Part shown: piece after piece, positions 56,498-64,000 of the stretch
Layout: every line of letters starts with the position of its first letter
How positions within the stretch are numbered: position 1 is the stretch's first letter
NCBI GenBank assembly: GCA_021014945.1
Contig: MU266442.1
Coordinates: 29,263-93,262 of the forward strand
From: Leucogyrophana mollusca
Lineage: Eukaryota > Basidiomycota > Agaricomycetes > Boletales
Direction: 5' to 3'
DNA: 64,000 nt
Program-made: the position numbers and the translations under genes
Notes under the pieces: model-generated
Database searches by the model: none
Told to the model about the DNA's origin: nothing
What the model saw: only the letters and a program-made list of their open reading frames with translations

Positions 56498-56597
56498 GTG
56501 ATGAAGAGGGCCGTCATCCCAGCGTGGAGAGACCTCAGTATGATGGCGAGGATAGCGGCTCCGGCGATGACGACCTCAAACATGGCGGCGACTACTA
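56498..56597 (+). pseudogene. Left part of a transposon ORF copy split by insertion
   Basis: 100 bp nearly identical to 55347-55446, ending GGCGACTACTA exactly where the nested element begins. The matching continuation (TACGCCACCATCG and on) resumes at 63499. Upstream the homology begins abruptly mid-gene at about 56498. Confidence 0.85.
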
Positions 56598-56966
56598 CAC
56601 GGCTGCTGCACCAATTTAAAAAATGTTGCGTCCACTTGTAGTTAGGCTGAGTCTGGTACTGTATACACGAGATACGAAAAAGCCAAAGCCCGAACGATTC
56701 CAATCTGTGGACCCTCAGAAACAGTTGGAGTTCAAATGGCCACCATTCTGAAATCAAGGCACGACCGGGAACAGCGAGAAACCAGCAAAACCCCTTCCCC
56801 GATAGTTCCCGACGCACCCCCGAGTTTATCCGGATGTCCATGATGCACCACAAAAATCTTCATTCCTACGCTGTACAGTAGAACTACGAACAAACGTATG
56901 CTATAAAAAGGGGCAGGAAGCCCATATGAAGTAAGATAAGGGAGAAATGATAGTTCCAGTCCCCTG

Positions 56967-58718
56967 CTAGTTCGGAAATCCGAAAGAGAGGAGGCTATCA
57001 CTGGCAGAATATCCACCCTCAGGGTATGATGCGGAGCCACTGCTCTCGCCGTTGTTGAGAGAGATGCCATTGCCGGATGATCCAGCATCAGCGGTACCGT
57101 TGGCAGCAGCGGCCGGAGAGGCCAGTGGACCAGTGTACAGCGCGGGGAGGATTGGCATGTAAATGCCTTGGCCTTTTCCGTGGCGCATTTGGTCGATGCC
57201 AATGATATGCCGCAGGAACCTATTGGCAGGCTTCAGTATGGTAATGAGTGAGTTAAAAATTGACTGACGTGCACCAGTCTGTTGTCTTTTTGTCCTTGCC
57301 ACGCTGAGCAATGGCACATGCGAGCAGGCAGTCCATCACCGACCAGAAATCCTGGCCCTTCTTGACCTTGCCGCCAACACGAGGACGTTTGGCTGGAGGG
57401 GCAATTGTACCGTCCTCACTGTCACGGTCAGCTTCTTCTTGGACTTCTTCGGGCTCGCGCTCGTCTTCAGGACTCAGGGACTCGTTGGGTACCAGATAGA
57501 AATGATCCCACGCATAGAAACGCTGCCACGCAGTAAGACTGATAAATAGCGTGGGGTACAACATTATGACTCACCAGAATGACAACGTGGAGCTGGTACT
57601 TGAGCCTGAGATTAGCTCCGGGGCCACCACGCTTCAGTTTCTCGGCCATACGAAATGTCGCAGTTTCCAGGTTGCACATCTTAGGGCCTTTGATGCTGGC
57701 TGCAATCTATGGGTGGGGTATCAGTGTCTTACATATCCGCGTGCAATGATTCAGAATGCACATAACCACGATATTGGTTCCGAGCAGATGATGCCTTGGC
57801 TTTACATCCCGCTCTTAATGCTTTCTCGCGAACTGGGTCCCCGATGACGCTGCTGAAGCCGAGCACTGCTGCATTGTTACGGATATATGTCTACATGGTG
57901 GTTTCCGCGTGAAAATGAGCTTTCCGCACACAACAAGGATGGATGGTTATACCTCAACATCCAGATGAAGCGTCATATATTCCATGCGGTCAGGCTGAAA
58001 GGTGAGGTCCTTTGATGTGATAAGAATCTGATCCTGTCATAGACGAGCTACTCAGTGATGTGCTCGGAGAAATCATGAAGAGTTACCATCTGGTCTTTCG
58101 ACAACTTGAAGCTAGTTGCCAGTCTTTTGGAAGCATCGTTGAGGACACTTTTGAAGGCGGTGTACTCGACCCGTTGTGCAAGAATGGCATTGAGAACCTT
58201 GTAAGTAGTCGCCTGCTGCCAGATCCGTAAACGGAGGTCACCGGTGTCGAGGTTTTTGCCCAACTGTCAAATGACGTTAGCACTGTTCCGCAAGTATTGA
58301 ACAGGGATTGTATGGAACTTACATTGATAAACTGTTGAAGATCAGAATACTGTTCGGCTTTCAACTCGAACTTGTTGCCAATGCGCTGGCACCAAGTCTT
58401 GAGTGCAGCCGCATCGACTGTGCCGACTGTTGCTGGTGGCTGCGCAGATCCAAACATGTATGATGTGTCGCGAGAAGCAGGTGATGTTGGGGATGGGCTC
58501 GCAGATCCGTAATTGTAAACAGGACCTTGCGGGATGCCTGGGGTGTCATACTGAATCGCGGGACCCTGGGATTGGCGGCCCGATGGTGTAGGTATGGATA
58601 ACGGAGGAACGGACCCTGTGCTACCGGCGAAAGAGGCTGGAGTGACAGCACCATTCAATTTATACCCGGGATCACCATGAGTGATAGAACCGATGGAGGC
58701 CGAAGAGAAAGAAGGCAT
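56967..58718 (-). CDS. Accessory protein of the nested transposon
   Basis: Multi-exon minus-strand gene, start MPSFSSASIGSITHGDPGYK at 58718, stop at 56967. A Ser/Pro/Gly-rich N-terminal half (SIPTPSGRQSQGPAIQYDTP) precedes a helical region: LKTWCQRIGNKFELKAEQYS, LRIWQQATTYKVLNAILAQR and FKSVLNDASKRLATSFKL, then PKMCNLETATFRMAEKLKRG and PPAKRPRVGGKVKKGQDFW (possible nuclear signal), TTDWCTFLRHIIGIDQMRHG and a disordered tail. Exons are joined by short GT-AG introns, though I did not fix every boundary. No catalytic domain seen; probably DNA-binding or structural for transposition. Confidence 0.55.
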
Positions 58719-58868
58719 CTAAAAGCTGGGTGAGCGTTCGGGACAAGGATGGGGCAGATAAGCGATACCAAATGACAGCCCTTTATGACTGACAGTTTGT
58801 TGAACTGGGACAACAGGTGCAAACGCGACGCTATCACGTGGAACGTGTTTCACAGTGGGCCACAAGGA

Positions 58869-61800
58869 TTATTGGCGGCGTGCGTTCGAGACAAGTTGTG
58901 AGACGCGGGAAGCGCCCTTCCCTTTGGCCGCCTGTCCCTGTTTCTGCTTCTCCTTCAGTTTCCTACCTTCTATCTCAGACGCAGCACCATGCAAGATAGC
59001 CTGTTCGCGATCCAGATCATCTGCTTGGATCCGAAAGCGCTGAACATGCACTGCATCCCGCATCTGTGCAGTATTGAGCATCAAGTCCTCGATGTGGTGA
59101 TGCTCAATTCGACGTTGCTTCTTTGCTGTTGCCTCACGTTCTTCGTAGACGGTTGTAAGTCCGTCATCCGTGCATCCATTGGCTGCGCAGTTGTGCTGGA
59201 CGTTGATGGAACAGATGATATCCTGAAAAACGAAGTCTCAGTAAAGGAGCTTCAATGGTCCAAACACATACGTTGGGCAACACCAATCTCCAGCCCCGAG
59301 TGCGGAGGAGAGGAATATCGTAGACGCTGGCGGCCCCAGCGATGGCAAATTCCTCCAAAAGAACAAAATTGGCGGAGTTTGTGCGCTGAGCGATTGAATG
59401 GGAAATCTGTAAAATTTCAGATAGACGACCAATCACTGGGAGTACTTGACCATCGAGCTGAGCGTCAGGATGCTTTGCGAGTACAAATGTGTAAAGTTGG
59501 CAAGTATCCCCATTGGATGCCGTCAATGATTGGCATGTCTGATAAAGACGTGGTTGTGGTTCAACGAGCGCACCAGGAAGTTGAGAAAAAGTCGCCGTCT
59601 TCTGGAGAATGCGAGCCCGAGTCTTGTCGGAGACACATTGAGCTATTGGTCAACAGTTAGTGGTCCGCAGTGATTACGAGTGACGAAAACACAAACACGA
59701 CTCCGACTCCATGCTTGGCAGAGCTAGACCTAGACCGAAATAATCAGTGAGGATATTCTTGCCTGTGACACTTGTTCGTAGCCGCGTAAGGGTGATAGGA
59801 TTTATGCCAGCCGTACGCCAGTCCTTGCCATGGTCGCTGAACGGGGGTGTGGACCGAGCAGATGATGTCGGGCCTGGTCCTCCTTCGAGCAGTTCTTGTG
59901 GTTTGTTGTCCCTGGTTCTTGGCATGAAAAATCCACCCAAGAGTAGGTGACGCACTCGGTTGCAACGGGCCATGCCTCGGCCAATATCTCTTGAAGGTGC
60001 ACGCCGGTTGCTGTGTACACTGTGATCACGCACCACGGCATTGAATGACTCGAAACCTTCAGTAGCAAAGAGCATGGCAGGACCAAACCGTCGAATATGA
60101 GAGACAAGATGTCAAATAATGTGGAACTTAGGTTTGTTGAACCAACGAGGTGTCCATCGTGCCGTGCAGTTAAGGAAATGGTCAATGGCTTTGTCGATCC
60201 GTCGCTACAAGCTGGTGTGAGCACCACTCAACGCAGAAGGGAACACAGAGGCAAACCAGATGGTCGTCCAGGTCAGTGATGACTGGCTGCCACACAAGTG
60301 GAACCAGGGCAGACAGCGAGAGCCATGCCTCGTAGCATTCAACCGGCAACAGCCCATACAGGACAAACGGGGCCACTTGACTTATGGATCGAAAGTCGCC
60401 ACCAGTCAATGATCCCGAAAATTGAACAAACCGCTGCCCGGCAAGACGTGTGATGTTCAAGCCCACCACGTCAACCGAATTGAGCCGAGTTTGTAGGAGG
60501 GTCTTCTGCTCGTCGCTAAGACGAGCGATTGCGTCGCGCCAGAAGTACTTCACGAAGCCAAGCAGTATGACATGCAGTATTTCTACTGGCGTATCTTGGT
60601 GTGGATCCAGACCTGGTGCAAAGAAGTGATGAGGTGCAAAGCCATGTGGAGGCTTCGACACACCTTTGATCCGCCAAACCGGGCTCATGTAGTTGTCCGG
60701 GATGTTGTCCGCAATCATCTTCTTCAGGAGGACATCTTTTTCCCTGGAGGAACCACGCAAACCTTTTGCAAAACCAAATATCTGATCGACAAAGTGCTCC
60801 ATGAATGTGTCCTTCAGGCCTGACTCCGTTTTTGCCTTTTTATACCGGGTCTTTCCTCCGATTGTTGCAGCATCCTCAAACATCGAGCTGAGCATGTGAA
60901 TGCTCTCGTCTCGGCTCCGGGGAGGGTTGGCCTGTTGCATGTAATATTAGCACTATCAGCGTAGATACACAACAACCCACCCCGAGAAACCGACGACTGC
61001 GGTCAACCAAATTTTGCATGGTCTCAAGTCGGCGCTTGCCTTTCGGAGCTACAGACAGAGAAGCACGATCATCACTGACCGCAGATTCGTGCGAGGCCAC
61101 AGAGCCGGCAGCCGAAGCAGAGTCGCTGTCTCGGCCCCCTGGGCTGTTTCGATTTCCTGCAGGAGTATTTGAGTCATCCACATCCTGTCCCTTTACCCAA
61201 CAATTGTGGCAAAAGAATTTGCCCTTCAATCCGATATGACAGGCAAGTTCGCTCTGCATCGGATTATCACCCAACATTGCCAAAACCGCTGGGATTATGA
61301 GCACCATCTCCTTTGCATCGACATCCCAGGCCCAGATGCCATTGGTTTGTGAATCTCTACTCGGTCGCAGGTTCAGAACAAAAGTGAATCGACAACAATT
61401 AAACTCACTCCAGCTGGGACACAATGCCGTCAAGCATTTCGAGGGGAGGTGCGAGGTTTGACGTTGCGAGGAAATGGATGTTGCTTTCTTGTTGCATCAA
61501 TACACGAGGGAGCCCGGCAGCTGTGAAAAGAAAGGAATTGTGCTTGTTCCACTTCTTAGACACATTCCCGGATGTGTCGTCGCAGTACAGCCACATCATG
61601 AATGAGAGCACTCGGTGGCCCTTCGCAAGTGCCCTCCATCGATTACCTTTCACCGGATCTGTCCGTGTCCATGGGCTCACACCGCGACCACCAGCGTGAA
61701 CAATCCCTGCCGTTGGATCATCAGTTCGTGGCATGTCGCACAGTTGCTCGTCTACTCACCGATTATTGAACGAGGATCGGGAAGATTGTCCAGTTGGTAG

Positions 61801-63227
61801 GTTTCGATCATGTGCGGCATAGACAATAACAAGCGTTGGGTGGGGACGTCAATTGCTTCATGCTCGTGCACCACATACCCTCTGTGACCTACATCTGTGG
61901 TGACAGGGTGGAGACGCCATCCGTGCGCCCAATATTAAACCATCCCGGCGCCTGAGGTATGTGAGAACCACCTCTCCGGCATCATAACACTCCCGTCATC
62001 AAGTTTTGCTGGCTCGAATACAAAATAGTCTTGATGGCCTATGCGCACCATCGGTGTTGCGAGCTCGGTGTCTATCTCTCGAAGCCACCGTGAGGCCTGC
62101 CAAGCTTCGCTGAGATGACTTCCCGCATCTTCGGGATAATGATGAAGGTGAGGTCGTATGCGGGGATTCGCCATTTCCTGAGGCGTAAGTATCAATAGCT
62201 GCGGATATGATGATAAATAGCAGGAGACTCACCTGAGCGATCAGAGACGGAAGGTGATTAACATAGTAGACATGCCCTAAAGCGCCTTGATATCGCAGTG
62301 TCTCGATGCCACAACAATGTTGTAACAGCTGGTCAATGTCCTTTAATACCTTTTGCGATGGTAAATTGTTAACGCCAAGTGTAGCAAGGGCCCATAATAT
62401 GACCTCCATTTGCGAGTCCGAGAACAAGGATCATGGTAGATGGCGGAGAATACCTAGGATACAAGTCTAGTAACAAGTTAGTAGCCGTTGATAGAATACT
62501 ATTAGATAAATTAAAAACCTCTTTGTCGGGCCATGGGTACCAACCAGGGTCTTCTGGTGCAACAGCGCGCTGTGAGATGCGGCTGGTGCCTTGCGACAAT
62601 GGGTCACCTTGCAAGAAATGTGAGACAATATATAAACGATACCGGAGAAGACATACCTGTATCCGAAGCAGGTGCGGAAAGTATAGACGGTGCTCGACTG
62701 TCACTTGAGCCCGTAGCACTACCTTCATCGGGTTCTCGTGACAGCCAGCTGGCGAGGTCTGACGTTAGGTTGGCGACGGCAGTTTGAGCGGTCGACGGTG
62801 CAAACGCGCTTTCCTCCTGGTCGAGTGAGTTCCAGTCCATGTCAAAAGGCTCGGGGGATGGAGGTGTGTGTTCAGGTACAGGAGCAATCGGGGAAGGAGG
62901 ACGCGAGATGTCTTGCAGCAGCTCGAATAGTGGGCCGGTGACATCCACATGCTGCGAGGACTCACCAACCAGTCCTGACGGTTGTTCCGAAGCGGGTGCA
63001 AGGGTCTGGATGTATCGGACTGTGCGTGTGTGGGACGTAGTATCTTCATGTCTGCAAGCTGAACGAAAGTCGCGCCAAATGTTGTCCTTGCAAGCAGTGC
63101 ACATCCACTTGTACTGGTGGGAACCAGTGCCTGCGCGCCAGTCTGGAACCGAAACAGTGATATCAGGCTTCTTCGAAAGTTGATGGAACTCATGCTCGGG
63201 ATTCGCAAACTCATGGGTGGAAGTCAT
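58869..63227 (-). CDS. Large transposase-like protein of the nested transposon
   Basis: Minus-strand multi-exon gene starting MTSTHEFANPEHEFHQ at 63227 and ending QLVSNARRQ at 58869. Order: N-terminal zinc-finger-like Cys/His set (WMCTACKDNIWRDFRSACRH); RYQGALGHVYYVNHLPSLIA; FLATSNLAPPLEMLDGIVSQ; IWAWDVDAKEMVLIIPAVLA; GLKGKFFCHNCWVKG (second Cys set); DPHQDTPVEILHVILLGFVK with YFWRD; QFSGSLTGGDFRSISQVAPF; HIRRFGPAMLFATEGFESFN; PSRDIGRGMARCNRVRHLL; and a charged C-terminus. These blocks are typical of a widespread agaricomycete transposon protein. Exon ends were not all fixed. I cannot exclude internal damage. Expected to act in the nucleus on the element ends. Confidence 0.65.
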
Positions 63228-63498
63228 TCAGGCGAGAACACACAAAAAAGGACTTGGGGGAGTTGAAAGACGAGAAAAGGCTCAGAGTGCTCATGTTTGA
63301 CTTGTGCTCATATAAAATTGTCGAGCTGGTTCCAATGCCAGTTGCCATCGTGCAAGATTTGAAATCGCACTCGACACCATTTCAAACGACGACGCCTCGG
63401 ACTGGGTGCCAACTCAACACGCAATCATTCTGATCAAGCCGTTCAAAATTGGTTTCATTTGCATAGTGAGTTCTATTTCAAACAGGGCTCCGGCCGTG

Positions 63499-64000
63499 TA
63501 CGCCACCATCGTGGAAGCTAGACGGCGGGTTGTGGAGCGCACGTACCAGTTCGTCGATGAGCGAGGGCGCCTGCATTGCCATTCTGACGAGGAATGGGCT
63601 GCCAAAAACCCCCCCCTTCAAAGTCTGTCCGGGGCCCTCCAAGGCACACCCGAAGTCACCCCACCCACGATGTCGAGTCCACACCGGCGTTGCCCAGGAC
63701 CCCTGTAGCCCTCCATCGATACTCTACATCCCGAAAGGGTAAGCAACGTCAACAAGTGAGTGACGAAATTGACTCCGAATCCGATGGTGCAGGTGCTGTT
63801 GGCGAGGAACCTGACAATGAAGAGCACGCCGGCAACAACATCGCTAACGCAGACGTCACCGGTAAAGACTGCTGGCCCATGAAGAAGGGGCCGATGCCCG
63901 CGGACGCGATCGACAAGTGCCTGCAGCTGGGCCAGAGGACTCTGCAAGCTGCGATGGACATAGCGAAGGAGATCGGCAAGCCGACGCGAGATGTTCTAGT
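63499..64000 (+). pseudogene. Right part of the split transposon ORF copy (runs off window)
   Basis: Continues the sequence broken at 56597. It is about 97% like 55447-55960, including the stop codon at 63706-63708 and the following SDEIDSESDGAGAVGEEPDN frame, and extends past the window end. Differences are single substitutions (for example CGCCATTC to TGCCATTC) and a shorter C-run. Confidence 0.85.

Larger units (their letters stand above)
56598..63498. mobile_element. 6.9-kb nested DNA transposon (CACTA-like)
   Basis: Insertion of 6901 bp bounded by CACGGC ... GCCGTG (6-bp perfect terminal inverted repeat, weakly extended inward) and flanked by TA (or TAC) duplicated from the target. Comparison with the uninterrupted sequence at 55440-55450 fixes the boundaries. 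It carries two minus-strand genes, a large transposase-like protein and an accessory protein. CAC-starting ends and a 2-3 bp target duplication fit the CACTA group best. The superfamily assignment is an inference. Confidence 0.8.

Overview
The window is nuclear DNA from a filamentous basidiomycete, almost certainly an agaricomycete (mushroom or polypore lineage). Genes carry many introns of about 45-60 nt with GT-AG ends and CTAAC-like branch sites. HET-domain proteins, TKL-type kinases and P-loop GTPases of the agaricomycete kind are present, and so are PIF/Harbinger-like and CACTA-like elements. I rebuilt several genes exon by exon. Where exons are given, the splice phases close into one reading frame.

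Layout. 1-6.1 kb is a housekeeping block: ubiquitin-L40 fusion (-), a DEDDh exonuclease of the GFD2/YDR514C type (+) and coatomer delta subunit (-). 6.5-15.3 kb holds a WW-like membrane protein and two HET-domain paralogues (+), followed by two decayed GTPase copies (15.5-17.3 kb, -). 17.8-22.5 kb holds a secreted FAS1 protein and the 49-kDa subunit of mitochondrial complex I (NDUFS2), whose reading frame requires a 2-nt microexon.

23.3-41.2 kb is a tandem segmental duplication. The unit is [GTPase-kinase gene, linking region, MRH-domain receptor gene, Utp14]. The left copy (about 23.3-30.4 kb) is damaged: a stop codon separates GTPase from kinase, the MRH copy has indels, and Utp14 is only a fragment. 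The right copy (about 30.9-41.2 kb) is better preserved. A fragment of the NDUFS2 5' end is wedged between the two. 43.0-47.8 kb carries a third, relocated family member. It is a single 20-exon gene predicted to encode a 1265-residue protein: pseudokinase, AIG1-like GTPase, then an apparently active kinase. It is followed by another piece of NDUFS2 promoter.

48-64 kb is transposon territory. It holds a PIF/Harbinger-like pair (intact first ORF, transposase with its core deleted), a noncoding stretch with two oppositely oriented clusters of covarying hairpins, a transposon-type ORF, and a partial second copy of that ORF split by a 6.9-kb nested DNA transposon with two genes.

The kinase/GTPase fusion family beside HET genes, with pseudogene debris and segmental duplication, looks like a fast-evolving recognition or signalling island. 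That biological role is inference. The fusion architecture is read directly from the sequence.
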